NCBI GenBank assembly: GCA_030512335.1
Contig: JAULSU010000003.1
Location: forward strand, 2,604,001-2,668,000
Direction of reading: 5' to 3'
Source of the DNA: Immersiella caudata
Lineage: Eukaryota; Ascomycota; Sordariomycetes; Sordariales; Lasiosphaeriaceae
Length of the DNA stretch: 64,000 nucleotides
Part shown: positions 33,024-44,541 of the stretch, in pieces
Layout of the letters: each line of letters begins with the position of its first letter
Position numbering within the stretch: position 1 is the stretch's first letter
Translations under genes and position numbers: made by a program
Notes under the pieces: generated by a model
Seen by the model: the letters and a program-made list of their open reading frames with translations, nothing else
Databases searched by the model: none
What the model was told of the DNA's origin: nothing

Positions 33024-33788
33024 GGGGTTGGAGAAGTTATGAGAAACGAGTCCAGTGCGAGAAACGGAGGCAGAAGCCTGATGACCTGAAGGGATCACGA
33101 TGGTCATGGTATGCCAAGCTCCTGATGGGAACGGGCTGCGGAAGCGCGATTTCAGGGGTAATGGGAGGCGATCCATGGCCTCCGTATCCAATACAGGGCG
33201 TAAATGCCCATTGCGATGGCCCTATTTGCATGTGTTTGGTTGTGATCGCACTCACAAGCTTGATAGATCTAACTTGACACCAGCCAAGCGCAACACCGTT
33301 CCATGGGGACAGACTTGTTGGTCAACCTTTCGGTATTCTGAGTTTTGGGTCTCGCAAAATATATTATATGCCCTTGGGCTTTTCCACTATTGCCGGTGTA
33401 ACATGTTTTTGAAGGGTGCTGGTCAGTTACTGCACTCCTTGCTGTGGTTCCTGGGTTTACCTGAATTTATCCCGGGGCAAGGTGTTGATGATGTAGAGCT
33501 GTGCAGGGATAATGGTGGTCCAATGGGGCGGTTCGCGCGGCTTCTAGCGGCTGACACCCTGCATTAAGCTCTCACTTGACCGTTGACTTCAGCTAATCTT
33601 GAACACTCGCTTGGATTGCATTTTCCACGCGCCGCTCGCTCTCGTCGCCTCCAGGCTCAAGTTGGGCCTTCGTCAAGCTGGCAAATCTTGAAATTCTTTG
33701 CAAATATGGCATGCGAACACAATTGGCTTGAGTAGAAGCACGTACCGATCTTTATTTGCGGTCTCGAGCCGCTACCGCACGCGCGGAT
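33024..33788. other. Intergenic, DUF2423 gene to LAS21
   Basis: Tandem intergenic region; short frames only. Nothing recognised apart from the expected LAS21 promoter. Confidence 0.4.
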
Positions 33789-36700
33789 ATGACGTCGCGT
33801 CGGCCTGGGACACTGGTCTCTGCCCTTCTGCTTGGCGCGGCAAACCTCCTGATACCTGTTTCTATTCTCGCGTTTGCGACCGGCTTCTTCCCTTACAAGC
33901 CGCTACTCCCGGGTCTTGCGCAGTACAGCGCGCTCCCGACGGAATATGGCGGCCCTCCGACACCGCCATTCGACCGGCTTGTGTTCATGGTGATCGACGC
34001 TCTGCGGAGGTAGGGGCACACGGATTTGCGCACCAGTCACAGGCTAACGATGACATGGCGCATAGCGACTTTGTATACTCTACGAACAGCGGCTTCTCCT
34101 ACGTGCAATCGTAAGCCCAATGAGCCGTGCCCTATCTCGGCGCGCACTAATGCGCTGGCCGCAGTTTGATTCGCGATGGCGCTGCAATCCCCTTTACGGC
34201 GCACGCAACATCTCCGACAGTCACGATGCCCCGGCTCAAGGCTATCACCACTGGTTCGATCCCTTCGTTTCTCGATGTTGTGCTCAACCTGGACGAGGGT
34301 GACGAGAGCTCCACGCTGGCCTCTCAGGACACATGGCTTGCGCAGTTGAAGGCGAAGGGCACCGGGAAGCTGCTCATGTATGGCGACGATACCTGGCTGA
34401 AGCTGTTTCCCGGCACCTTTGATCGTGCTGATGGGACAACGAGCTTTTTCGTCTCGGTGAGTTGTTTCGGTTGGGCTCAGGGGTTACCCTAAATGGCTAC
34501 AACCGCCAGCTGGTGGTGACTGACGGGTACCAGGATTTCACCGAGGTCGACAACAATGTCACCCGGCACATTGCGGAGGAGCTCAAGAAAGATGATTGGA
34601 ACACGATGATTCTTCATTATTTGGGGTTGGATCATATTGGCCATAAGGGTGGCCCAAGAAGCGCCCATATGCTCCCCAAGCAGCGCGAGATGGACGGGGT
34701 CATCAAACAGATCTTCAGCGCCCTCGAGACAGAGCCTCATCTCCAGTCGACGCTGTTTGTTGTCTGTGGAGATCACGGCATGAATGACGCAGGAAACCAC
34801 GGTGCATCGTCACCAGGCGAGACGTCCCCCGCCTTGGTCTTCCTGTCCCCGAAGCTCAAGGCTTTGAAGGTCTCATTCCAAGCACCTCTTCCGGATGCCG
34901 AGGATTTCCAATATTACTCTACCGTAGAACAGTCTGACCTGGCTCCAACGTTGGCTGCCCTTCTTGGTTTCCCCGTACCCAAGAACAATCTCGGTGCTCT
35001 GATTCCGGATTTCCTGCCGTTTTGGCCCGACAGTGAGTTGCATTCGTTCTGTGTAGAGACGGGCATTAGTATTGACAGGGCATAATAGAAAACGACCAGA
35101 CCCAGTTGCTGATGCGGAACGCTCACCAAATCCTGGATATCATCACCGCCGCATTTGGAACCCAGATTCTCGACCGAGCATCGCCACAAGCAGGATGCTC
35201 TAATCCTGAAAGTGACTACAAGGAGCTTGCTTGCCAGTGGAATGATGTAACCAAACGGGCCCCTTCGGGCTCGGCCGCTGCGCTCGACCCAGAGTGGATT
35301 ACAGCCACGGTGAAGGTAAATCCGTGTCAACTTAGCTTTGGGAACTCTGCTGATATCTCTCTAGTGGCTCCGAAAAGCCCAGGGCTTGATGAGCAGCATG
35401 GCGAGCAACTATGATGTCTCGAGACTCTTGGGAGGGCAAGCCGCGTCCGTTGTTGCTGTTGTATGCGCCGCAGCTGCCGCTCATAGATTCATCGATGGGA
35501 CCCTTGTTCAATCACTGCCCCTTGCGATCATCAGTCTCGCCTATGGAATCATGATGTTTGCGAGCAGCTACGTCGAGGAAGAACAGCACTTTTGGTACTG
35601 GGCAACGACCGCTTGGTTCGCTTATGTTGGCTTGAAAGGCATCAGCAAGTATGATGCGCCCGAAGTCACCCGTTGTTGTTCACTTTCAGCTTACACCAGC
35701 AAATAGGGACCCCTCATCGAAGGGATATCAAACCTTCATCACGTTTGTCATGTTGACAACCGTTCGTGTGATTAGGGCTTGGAACCAAACAGGGCAAAAG
35801 TTCGCAGGCGAGCCCGACATTGTAAAGACCTTCGTGTACCCAAGCCCTGGTCTACTCTGGTTTCTTGTCGGCGCAACATACATCTGGATCCACCGCGAAA
35901 TTGTCTTCGGCTTCAACCATATTTTTGCCCCCGTCAGCTACGCCTGTGGTACGGGAATGATCCTTGCTGCTGTCACCTTCAAGGTCTCTTTCACAAAGGA
36001 GGATGCGCCCGAGCTGGTCTTCGGCTTTGTGCAAAGCATTGCCGATCTCGGTTTCACACAGGGGCACTCACTAGTTGCTAGAGCGCGCGCCGCGTTCATC
36101 GCGCTGGGTGTGAGCTTCTTCGTTGCCATCTTCTACATCCTAACCAGGCGACGACTCTCGTACCTCTCTCCCTGTACGTATCTCCTCGTCCACATGGCAG
36201 CCAATCCCACTAACACCCCCCAGCCATCGAAACAATCCATCAACTTTACACCCTCTTCGCTATAACCCAATCACGCCTAACTAACATTCCCCTCTACCTC
36301 CTTTTCCACCTCCAGTATTGCCTCCTTGACTCCCTTCGCCTCTCCCTTCTTGATCTTAGCACCTCTTCCCTCCTCCTCCAATACGTCTCCTTCTTCGCTT
36401 TCGGCGGATCCAACGCCATATCCTCCGTCGACCTCTCCAACGCATACAACGGCGTCTCCAACTTCAACGTCACCACTGTCGGTCTCCTCACCTTCGTCAG
36501 CAATTGGGCTGCGCCGATATACTGGACCTCCGCCACGACGATGCTACTTCTACAAAAAGCGTGGAAAGAGGGGACCGGGTGGAGCGTGTACAGGGGGCAT
36601 GTTGCTGCGCTGACGCTGTTCACTACTTGCAGCGTTGCGGCGGTTATGGCCGCCTGCACCATTCTGCGGACCCATCTGTTTATTTGGACCGTTTTTTCCC

Positions 36701-36795
36701 CAAAGTATTTGTATTGCATTGCGTGGAGCCTGGGACAACATTTGCTGGTGAATGTCGTGGTAGGGGGTGTGGTGTTTTGGTTGGGGAGTTTGTAA
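33789..36795 (+). CDS. LAS21: GPI ethanolamine phosphate transferase 2
   Basis: ER multipass enzyme (GPI7) that adds ethanolamine phosphate to the second mannose of the GPI anchor. Eight exons (33789-34009, 34066-34110, 34165-34456, 34534-35032, 35089-35315, 35365-35648, 35707-36173, 36224-36795) give 868 residues. After an N-terminal helix comes the alkaline-phosphatase-like catalytic domain. VFMVIDALRSDFVYS is joined across intron 1, then TAHATSPTVTMPRLKA, LHYLGLDHIGHKGG and VVCGDHGMNDAGNHG carry the metal-binding residues. From about residue 430 a series of hydrophobic helices forms the membrane domain. The last exon ends VVGGVVFWLGSL. All introns have GT..AG borders. Confidence 0.95.
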
Positions 36796-37266
36796 ATGGG
36801 GGTCTTTCGGTATGTTGTCAAGATGTGATGATGAGAAGAGGTTATGCAGAGACAGTTGTTGGAAATAAAGTCTCCGGGCCATTCTGAGAGTCTGTGAATA
36901 AAGGGCTGTAGCAAATGCCTAACATGGGCGCCGAGGGAAGGGGGTTCGGAAGACTGGAGGATCTGATGGAAAGGACTGGAGGAATAGCCCTGGGGGCATA
37001 AGAACCACACCTTTCACCTATATTATTAGAATGATAAGCCGGTCGACAACAAGTGAGTTCACCTTCACCTAATTTCAGCAGCAGTTACGAGTTCATTGAA
37101 TAGTCCCGAAACCCATACGCAACCCAGCTCATAATCTTCCAAAAAAGCACATTACCCATAACCACAGAGCCAGCCTTCCCTAGTGTCCATCCGACCGAAG
37201 CCATGCTATCCCACCCCAAGCCATATATCGTATCCCTAACTCAGTTTACACACAAGCCTGAAAAGC
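36796..37266. other. Convergent intergenic region, LAS21 and YCG1
   Basis: Two 3' ends face each other. A minus-strand frame (37010-36294) runs over the LAS21 3' exon and is a shadow. Nothing else is seen. Confidence 0.4.
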
Positions 37267-40200
37267 TCACAGCGTCTCCTCTTCTGACAAGAGATCATCC
37301 ACAAGTGAGTCTTCCATCACCGTCCCTTCCACGACAGTCCTCGTCCCATCCATATCCTCCTCAACCTCCTCGTCTTCCTCCTTAATCTGCGACCCGCGCA
37401 TCACAACGGTCCTCTCTTCCTGCAGGACCGTCTTATCATCCACGCCTACCGACGTACTGCGGCTAACACTACGGCGGAAGGCGGCCCCTGCAGGGTCAGC
37501 CGCGGCAGCGTCGAGGTTGTTGACGATTTTGCCGAGACCGACGTGGATCTTGTATAGTGCGTTGCGACCGGTGGCGTCCGAGAGAGTCTGGGTGTCGACC
37601 GCCTCGCAGACGTCGGCGTAGACGTCCCGGATTTTGTCTTCGGAGGAGGTGGGAGAGACGTAGAGTTTGCCGAGCAGCGCGGCAATGATTTTCTTCTCTT
37701 CTTCTGATGAGAGTTAGTGCGCTGGTACGGTTAAGGGGGTGGGGAGGGACATACTGGTGCAGTTGCCATCTAGTCTCTCAAGGATATTCTTGGCAAAGTC
37801 GAGGTGAACATCGCCGTTGACATTTTTCTTCTCTAGGGCATCGGCGGGCTGGCCGGGAGAATAGCACTTTCGTGGATCGGTCCAATCGACGAGGCAGGCG
37901 CCAATGGTGGCGAGGCTAACCATCTCGTCTTCAACGTCAGCATCGTCATCGTCGAGACCCTCTCGCACGTTGTACAGCGTGTGCAAAGCGTCCAGCGCAA
38001 CGGTCCGCATTAGGTCCTGGTTCTCGGCGCGTGAATAACAGAAGACAGGGAGGAAGTAGTTGAGGGCCTGTCTGACGCTCTGGTTGCCTGAGCTAGCGGG
38101 CTCGAAGTAGGCAACGACTAGAGTCTTGAGGAGTTCTGCTGACACCTCGTGATCGCTCACTACGCGACCGAGGAGCAGCTTGGAGGCAGCGACAGTGGCG
38201 GCAGCCTGAACCTCTGGTGCCTTGGAGCCCGACCGCAAGGCCTTGATGTACACCTTGAGTAAGGTGAGATTGGAGGTGAGAAGCTGGGCACCGTGGACGT
38301 TGAGAATGTCCGTAAGAATCTGGAGCGCGGTGATCTGGAGCGCAGTGTGACCCTTGCTGAAGAAGTGCATGAAAAGCGTCAGGTTCTCCTCGGCCAGAGA
38401 TCTGTCCAAAAGTGAGCAGAGACCAAGGCAAACGAGACCCCTTTCGCGGACTGGTGCTTCGTGGCTGCGGACCGCGGGTACAACAAGGTTGTTCAGCATG
38501 GCGACGAGGTGATCGTTTTGCTGCAGATTACCAGCAACGTTGGTGAGCATGCATTGCACAATGTGCAGGCACTTCATGTTAATCATGATCTCCTTGATGG
38601 CCTTCTTGGCGGCTTCCTCTTCCGACAGCTCAGGGGTCTTACCCCTTTTCTTGGTCGGGGTGGTGTCGCTGCTAACCTCAGACCTCGCAGAATGGAAGCT
38701 CTCCTCAGCATCGTCACCCTGGTCGTCCACAATCGTGTCGTGGACGTCGGCCACAGCCTCGAGGACGATGCTGCAGAATTCCTTCTCTCCAGCAGCATCT
38801 GGAGCACACAGGTCGCGCAGAACCTCCACGGTGAGCTTTGTCACCTCGTCTGGGAGCTCGGGGATCGATAATGTTTGACGGAGGAGGGCGAACATCTTAC
38901 GACGTCCGACTTCGTCCGAGTAGTCCAAAGTAAGAGCGATGTGGAGCAATTGCTCTACTATGAACTCTTGCTCCACGGTATCCTCTTCCTCGTCCTCCTC
39001 GCCTTCCATCTCGTCGGCTCTCTTGACAGCGTCGATCAAAACCTTGATGTATCGTTCGAGGAAGAAAGCCACCTTGGTCACCTCGGGCAACTTCTCTTCA
39101 ACAAGGGCTTCGTATTTGCCATTGCCCTCGCTTCTGCAGAAGTCATTGAAGCTGCGGGCGACGAACACCGATTCAGCGCTCAACGTTTCCCAGAAGTTGT
39201 CATCAAAAGTGATGAACTCTCGGTAGTCTGGACGGCCTTCCCAGAACCCCTTCATGGCTTCCAGGGCCACGCCGTTCTCGACACCAGAGTTAACAACGTC
39301 AATGCGCTCCAGGAGTTCCAGAAGCGCATCGAGATTGGGCGGTGACACTTCGGCTTGACCATTCTCGGCAGGTGGTGGCGTCCCTGCGCAGTCCTCAATC
39401 CATCTCTCTCGAAATAATCGACCGGCGGCCTTTCGGACGTTCTCGTCTCTGTCACGCAGCCCCCATCGGAGGAGTTTTTCTCTCATAGAAAGAGACAGAT
39501 GACGGAAATCACCGAGAGCGGGAAGAAGTCGAGAATATACGGCTCGGCGTGTTGCTGCATCTTGGTCTCGAGCCCGCTCTAGTAGAAACGGCAGGGTGTT
39601 CGACAGAATTGGCAGATTGACCAGTAATGATCGCCTCACGTCGGCGCTGGGATCGTTCTGAAGGACCTCCAGGAGCTTCTCGAGCAGGCCAACAGCGGCC
39701 CCGTCGCGGTCGCTGTCGTCCGAATCCTCTTTTGCCTCCGCCTCGTTACCAGCGAGACGCCCTAGTCCCAAGACTGCCTGAACGCGTACCATGGCCTCCT
39801 TGTCGCGGATCCTCTTGAGCAGCCCTTGTCGCAGCTTCTGGAACAAGTCGTCGTCGATGGCATCGAGCGAGTTGATAATGTGTGAAGTAAGCTGGGTGGA
39901 TCGGTAGCGTACGAACTTGTCCTTGGCTGTCATGAGCGGCAGAACATTTTCAATGAGATGTCCGGTCAGGCGCGTGGTGGGTGTCTCGGGCATGGTGCTA
40001 GCATCCTGATCGGCCTCACCGAGTACTTCGTTGTCCTTGTCGACGGCGTGGCGCAGGAACAGGCCTATGAAGCGGATCGCCTTCTCACCGACACCCTCGC
40101 TCTTCTTCACAGGAATGACGCGAAGCACGCAGCGCAGGAACTCGGTGTTGAAGTCATCCTCCTCAAAATCGGCGGCGGCCGACTTCTTTGCGTCGGTGGG

Positions 40201-40464
40201 CTCGTAACAGCATGCCTCTTGTATCTTGCGTAGCGTGACAGCGAGCTTGCGGTGCGATGCTGTGGTGCGTTGGGCATCGCGGAAGACGGTGGCGACCTGG
40301 GCGCGCAGCGCATTGTCGGGGGTCTCTGGTGGGACATCGGGGTTCGCTGAGGATGCTGACGCGCGCGATGCTGTCGAGCCGCGCGGGTTGAAGTTTGACA
40401 CAGACGATTTATGTGATACGGCCCCGGATGCTCGCGCCGACCTAGTTGAGGTTCTGGCAGGCAT
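37267..40464 (-). CDS. YCG1: Condensin complex subunit 3 (CAP-G)
   Basis: HEAT-repeat subunit of condensin, which compacts mitotic chromosomes. Two exons (40464-37755, 37703-37267) give 1048 residues. A basic, disordered start (MPARTSTRSARASG) leads into HEAT repeats. Examples are VFRDAQRTTASHRKLAVTL, RDKEAMVRVQAVLGLGRLAG and DPSADVRRSLLVNLPILSNT. The Cnd3 C-terminal region follows (KCLHIVQCMLTNVAGNL, then RGLVCLGLCSLLDRSLAEEN). The single intron has a GTATGT donor and a CTAAC branch before CATCAG. The last exon continues IIAALLGKLYVSPTSSEDKI and ends in an acidic tail (EEDMDGTRTVVEG). It is divergent from NOP4 over 315 bases. Confidence 0.95.
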
Positions 40465-40779
40465 CTTTTCTGCTTCTTGTCGTTCCGCTGAGATGGTCGC
40501 TGTCAGTGCGGCGGCGTTGAAGTTTTGGCTGCAAACGAAGGCGGTGATCCTTGTGAAGGACCACCCTTGCTTGACCTGTTGACTGTTTATTTTGTTCCAA
40601 AAAGGGGTTAGCGGGTCCCGTCATGCTGGCGGGGTTGGCGTCTGCAGTGGGCACGGACCATTCCCCACCGTTCTCCACCGAGATAAGAGCTTATCGGATT
40701 TTTTTATGAAAAAAAGACGAGAGCTCTGCAAGTCTTTGCAGCTGTAGTTAGTGAAGCCAATTGACAAGACATCGCGACA
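40465..40779. promoter_or_regulatory. Short divergent promoter, YCG1 and NOP4
   Basis: Only 315 bases separate the two ATGs, so the two genes probably share a nucleosome-depleted region. An A/T-rich stretch (ATTTTTTTATGAAAAAAAG) lies near 40698, about 60-80 bases before the NOP4 ATG. Confidence 0.5.
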
Positions 40780-43101
40780 ATGGGAAAGCCCAGGGAAAAG
40801 AAGCGCCAGCGCGACACCGAGGATGTGGATGCCGTGGCGAAGGAGGCGGTTGCCCAGGATGAAGTCGTCAATGTCACTCCACGATCCAAAAGAGCCCGTA
40901 CCGAAACGAACAAGTCGCTGTTCATCCGCTCTCTTCCCCCGTCGGCCACCAGCGAGTCCCTGACCGAGTTCTTCTCTCAACACTACCCTGTCAAACACGC
41001 CACCGTTGTCCTTGACCCGAAGACGAAGACATCACGAGGTTACGGTTTCGTCTCCTTTGCGGACCCGGAAGATGCGCTGGAGGCAAAGGAAAAGCTCAGT
41101 AACCACCTCTTGGGTGGACGCCGCCTGAGACTCGACATCGCCCAGCCGAGACACCGAGACGGAGCCAAAGCCGACTCAGCCATATCTTCAAAGCTTGTCG
41201 AGGAAAAGCGCAAGCGCGAGGAGGCTCTAGCTGAGGCTCGGAGGGCCCCAAAGCTCATCATCCGAAACCTGCCATGGAGTATCAAGACCTCAGAGCAACT
41301 GTCGGCCCTTTTTCAAGGTTTTGGCAAGGTCAAGTTTGCTGATTTGCCAAACAACAAGGGGAAGCTCTCTGGTTTCGGCTTCGTCACGCTTCGTGGCCGG
41401 AAAAACGCCGAGAAGGCTTTGGAGGCCATCAACGGCAAGGAGATCGACGGGCGAACCCTAGCAGTTGACTGGGCGGTTGACAAGGAAACATGGGAGAAGA
41501 AAACCCAGGGTGACGAGGATGAGAAGGACACCCCGGCAAAGTCAGACAAGAAGACGAAAACTAAGAAGGCAAAGCCGGCCGAGGAGGACGACGATGACGA
41601 CATGGAGGGTATGACCCAAGAAGACAAGGATTTGGTAAACTTTTTCAAGAGTCAGGGTGAGAACCTCGAGTCTGAATCGGAGGGAGGAAGCGACGATGAG
41701 AAGGATGAAGATGAGGAGGGCGAGGAAAAGGAGGACGAGGACGAGGACGACTCTGATGACGGTGGCGCGGACCTGGAACTTAGCGACCTGTGGGAGGATG
41801 AAGGCGGAGAGAAGCCGGCACCCAAAAAACTTACCACGAACGAGACGACTGTCTTCATTCGCAACCTACCCTACACGGCAACGGACGAGACACTCAAGGC
41901 ACAATTCGCTCATTTTGGCGCAGTAAGATACGCCAGAGTGGTCAAGGACCGTGCTACTGATCGCCCGGCCGGCACGGGGTTTGTCTGCTTCTTCAAGGAC
42001 GAGGACTTTCAGGCTTGCGTGAAGGGTGCCCCCCGTCGCGCCCCTGCACCGACAGCATCCAAACACTCCGTTCTTCAGGACGAGACAGCGGACCCCGGCG
42101 GCAAGTACACCATGGAAGGCAGAGTCCTCCAAGTCACCCACGCCGTAGACAAGGATGAAGCCACCCGCCTAGCAAACGAGGCCATCGGCGGTCGCAACGC
42201 CAAGGACAAGGACAAGCGCAGATTGTTCCTTCTTTCCGAGGGCACGATTCCAGCAAGCTCGCCACTCTATCAAAAGCTTTCCGCGACAGAAATAAGAATG
42301 AGAGAAACGAGTGCCAAGCAGAGGAAGAAGATGATCCAAACCAACCCCAGCCTTCACCTCAGCTTGACCCGTCTTGCGCTCCGCAATATCCCGCGCAACA
42401 TGAGCTCCAAGGAACTCAAAGCCCTGGCGCGTGAGGCTGTCGTCGGGTTCGCCAAGGACGTCAAAGAAGGGCGCAGGCAGCCTCTTTCCAAGGAAGAAAA
42501 CACCAGAGGTGGTCAAGCTGACAAGGAGGCCGAGCATCACAGGAGAGAGAAGAAGAAGGGCGTTGTCAAGCAAGCCAAGATTGTTTTCGAGTCCAACGAA
42601 GGAACCAAGATTGCCGAAGATTCGGGAGCGGGCAAGAGCAGAGGCTACGGTTTCATTGAATATTCTTCTCACCGCTGGGCCCTTATGGGTCTTCGCTACT
42701 TGAACGGCCATGCGCTGAAGAACGAGGCCGGAAAGCACCAGCGCCTGATTGTTGAGTTTGCTATCGAGAATGCCAACGTCGTGCAGAGGAGACAGCAGCA
42801 AGTGGGTCGGAGCAAGCAGCTACCCGCGGGCAGGCCTGGCGAGAAATCCGAGAAGAAGTTCGGCGCCAGCGGGGGGCGAGGCAGGGATATTCACAAGAGC
42901 AAGTCTGCGTGGAAGGAGTACAAGAGAGGGAAGGAGGCAAGGGCCGTGGAGGAGGCCAAGAAAAATGGAGCTAGCGATCCCCTGGCGAGCAAGGCAGTGA
43001 AGAAGAATGCGGATGCGAAGCTGGCTCTGAGGACGAAGATCATTGCGAGGAAGAGGATGATGCGGAAGAAAAAGGGAGAAATCAGGGCGGGTAAGCAATA
43101 A
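40780..43101 (+). CDS. NOP4: Nucleolar RNA-binding protein Nop4/RBM28
   Basis: Four-RRM nucleolar protein needed for 27S pre-rRNA maturation and 60S assembly. A single exon of 773 codons. RRM1 (about 45-120) has KSLFIRSLPPSATSE and RGYGFVSFAD. RRM2 (about 150-235) has KLIIRNLPWSIKTSEQL and GFGFVTLRG. A long Asp/Glu-rich linker follows. RRM3 (about 360-470) has TVFIRNLPYTATDETL and GTGFVCFF. RRM4 (about 530-665) has LALRNIPRNMSSKEL and RGYGFIEYSSHRWAL. The C-terminus is Lys/Arg-rich, as in the family. The intronless structure contrasts with most neighbours. Confidence 0.95.
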   Translation: MGKPREKKRQRDTEDVDAVAKEAVAQDEVVNVTPRSKRARTETNKSLFIRSLPPSATSESLTEFFSQHYPVKHATVVLDPKTKTSRGYGFVSFADPEDALEAKEKLSNHLLGGRRLRLDIAQPRHRDGAKADSAISSKLVEEKRKREEALAEARRAPKLIIRNLPWSIKTSEQLSALFQGFGKVKFADLPNNKGKLSGFGFVTLRGRKNAEKALEAINGKEIDGRTLAVDWAVDKETWEKKTQGDEDEKDTPAKSDKKTKTKKAKPAEEDDDDDMEGMTQEDKDLVNFFKSQGENLESESEGGSDDEKDEDEEGEEKEDEDEDDSDDGGADLELSDLWEDEGGEKPAPKKLTTNETTVFIRNLPYTATDETLKAQFAHFGAVRYARVVKDRATDRPAGTGFVCFFKDEDFQACVKGAPRRAPAPTASKHSVLQDETADPGGKYTMEGRVLQVTHAVDKDEATRLANEAIGGRNAKDKDKRRLFLLSEGTIPASSPLYQKLSATEIRMRETSAKQRKKMIQTNPSLHLSLTRLALRNIPRNMSSKELKALAREAVVGFAKDVKEGRRQPLSKEENTRGGQADKEAEHHRREKKKGVVKQAKIVFESNEGTKIAEDSGAGKSRGYGFIEYSSHRWALMGLRYLNGHALKNEAGKHQRLIVEFAIENANVVQRRQQQVGRSKQLPAGRPGEKSEKKFGASGGRGRDIHKSKSAWKEYKRGKEARAVEEAKKNGASDPLASKAVKKNADAKLALRTKIIARKRMMRKKKGEIRAGKQ

Positions 43102-43305
43102 AGTCTAGGCTTTTGCTCCTCGAATGTTAATATATTTACTTTGTTGCCTTTTCCTCGGCGCTTCCTGGGCATTACTCATAAGATATGATGAATTCACTGC
43201 TGCAATTGTATCCATTGAAAAGGTGAACCTTTGGAACCATTGCCCGCGCTTTTTGGTAAAATGTGGTAGAAGGATAATGTGTGTTGTAACCGTTACCGTG
43301 ACATA

Positions 43306-44541
43306 CTATCTTCGAGTCCAGAACCAGCCACTTGGCTTTTTATCGTCCTTCACCGGAACCACATCCTTTCTGTCACCTGGCCCATCTGCATTTGGCCCAT
43401 GGACGCCTCGATTAGGGTGATCCTCCTGGGCGACGTCATCAGATCGGATAGAATGGCTGACCCTCCGTGATGTCTCCTCCCCAGCTGCATTCTTCACGGA
43501 CACCACAGTCTCAGTGTGAACGGCCCCAGTCCCGTCGACCCATTCCTTTTTGGTGACAGTCTTGGTACCTCCGCTCCACGTCGGCTTCGTATTCTCCAAT
43601 GAGCTGATAACTCGAGCCTCCCGTGGCTTGTCCTCGTCGTCTCCAATACGCTTCAATACCCCGAAGAGATTATCCCACTTCACTGAAATGGCTTCGATAT
43701 TTCTCCTTTCCGCGTCAGCCTGGCGATTCACGGCCCGGTAGGCATCCTCCTCGGTCTCAGGTTCGTCCATTGCTGCCGCGCGTATGCGCTCAATATTTGG
43801 CGCAATTTCTTTCCTCCAGACCCCTTCGCCCTGCCTGAAGGCGCCCGCGAGACGACGGAGCTCCTCGGACGCGCTCCGTTCTACTTCCCGCAGGGTGACC
43901 CACTCGGGCATCGTCCGCGGTGATCTGTAGGGAATCGAGCGGTCACGATAAGGAAAGAGTACTTCGTCCAGCCGATGCTGCTTCATGTGCCGGATCCACA
44001 CCTCAGCCTGGAAGCCGATCTCATCCTTGGGAGCACCGCCATCTCTGGTGAATAATTCTCTCGAGAATCTGTTCCGGAACTGAAGTTCTGAGGGGTCCAA
44101 CAGTGGCAGCCCAGAGCTTACGCAGAGGAGGTCTTGGAATGCGTCTGTCCAGCCGCCACAGTATTGGTCCTCGTGCTGCCCTTGTTGTTTATCCAAGGCA
44201 TCTCTTGGCAGTGGTCTCCATCCGAGGTAGCGATCAAGAAGAAAAGGGGAATACGGCGAGCGAATGAAGAAGAGCGTATTGCCCATGTAGCTATCTCCCA
44301 GGGTGCCGCCGACGAAGGTGTCGAGGATGCTCTCGATGCTGTCTTTGGACTCCTCGGCCGTTTGGAGCAGATTCACGGGGGGGTCGACATCCTCCTCGCG
44401 GGACGACCGCGGCCAGTCACCTTTGCCTAGCATTGGAGTGGAAGAAGGTTTGTTCTCGGTGTCTGCAGCGAGAGGCGGTCCTGCGGCAAAGGTGCGAGAG
44501 ACAATAGACGGGAGGTGGTCAACGTGTTGCTTGAATCGCAC
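43306..44541 (-). CDS. Fungal protein of unknown function
   Basis: An open frame of about 411 codons without a recognised domain. It contains IESILDTFVGGTLGDSYMGN and YSPFLLDRYLGWRPLPRD. A helical middle (RDGGAPKDEIGFQAEVWIRH, then MPEWVTLREVERSASEELRR) follows, and the end is KKPSGWFWTRR. Codon use and conserved-looking blocks argue for a real gene. The first codon in the frame is GTG; the first in-frame ATG is about 38 codons later. The sequence CTAG|GTATCC just upstream looks like an acceptor, so a first exon with the ATG probably lies between 44560 and 44700. The 5' end is unresolved. Confidence 0.6.
   Translation of the reverse strand: MRFKQHVDHLPSIVSRTFAAGPPLAADTENKPSSTPMLGKGDWPRSSREEDVDPPVNLLQTAEESKDSIESILDTFVGGTLGDSYMGNTLFFIRSPYSPFLLDRYLGWRPLPRDALDKQQGQHEDQYCGGWTDAFQDLLCVSSGLPLLDPSELQFRNRFSRELFTRDGGAPKDEIGFQAEVWIRHMKQHRLDEVLFPYRDRSIPYRSPRTMPEWVTLREVERSASEELRRLAGAFRQGEGVWRKEIAPNIERIRAAAMDEPETEEDAYRAVNRQADAERRNIEAISVKWDNLFGVLKRIGDDEDKPREARVISSLENTKPTWSGGTKTVTKKEWVDGTGAVHTETVVSVKNAAGEETSRRVSHSIRSDDVAQEDHPNRGVHGPNADGPGDRKDVVPVKDDKKPSGWFWTRR

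Noticed and set aside
36294..37010. Minus-strand 238-codon frame
   Set aside because: Overlaps the LAS21 3' exon, which encodes clear membrane helices; no motif in the antisense frame.
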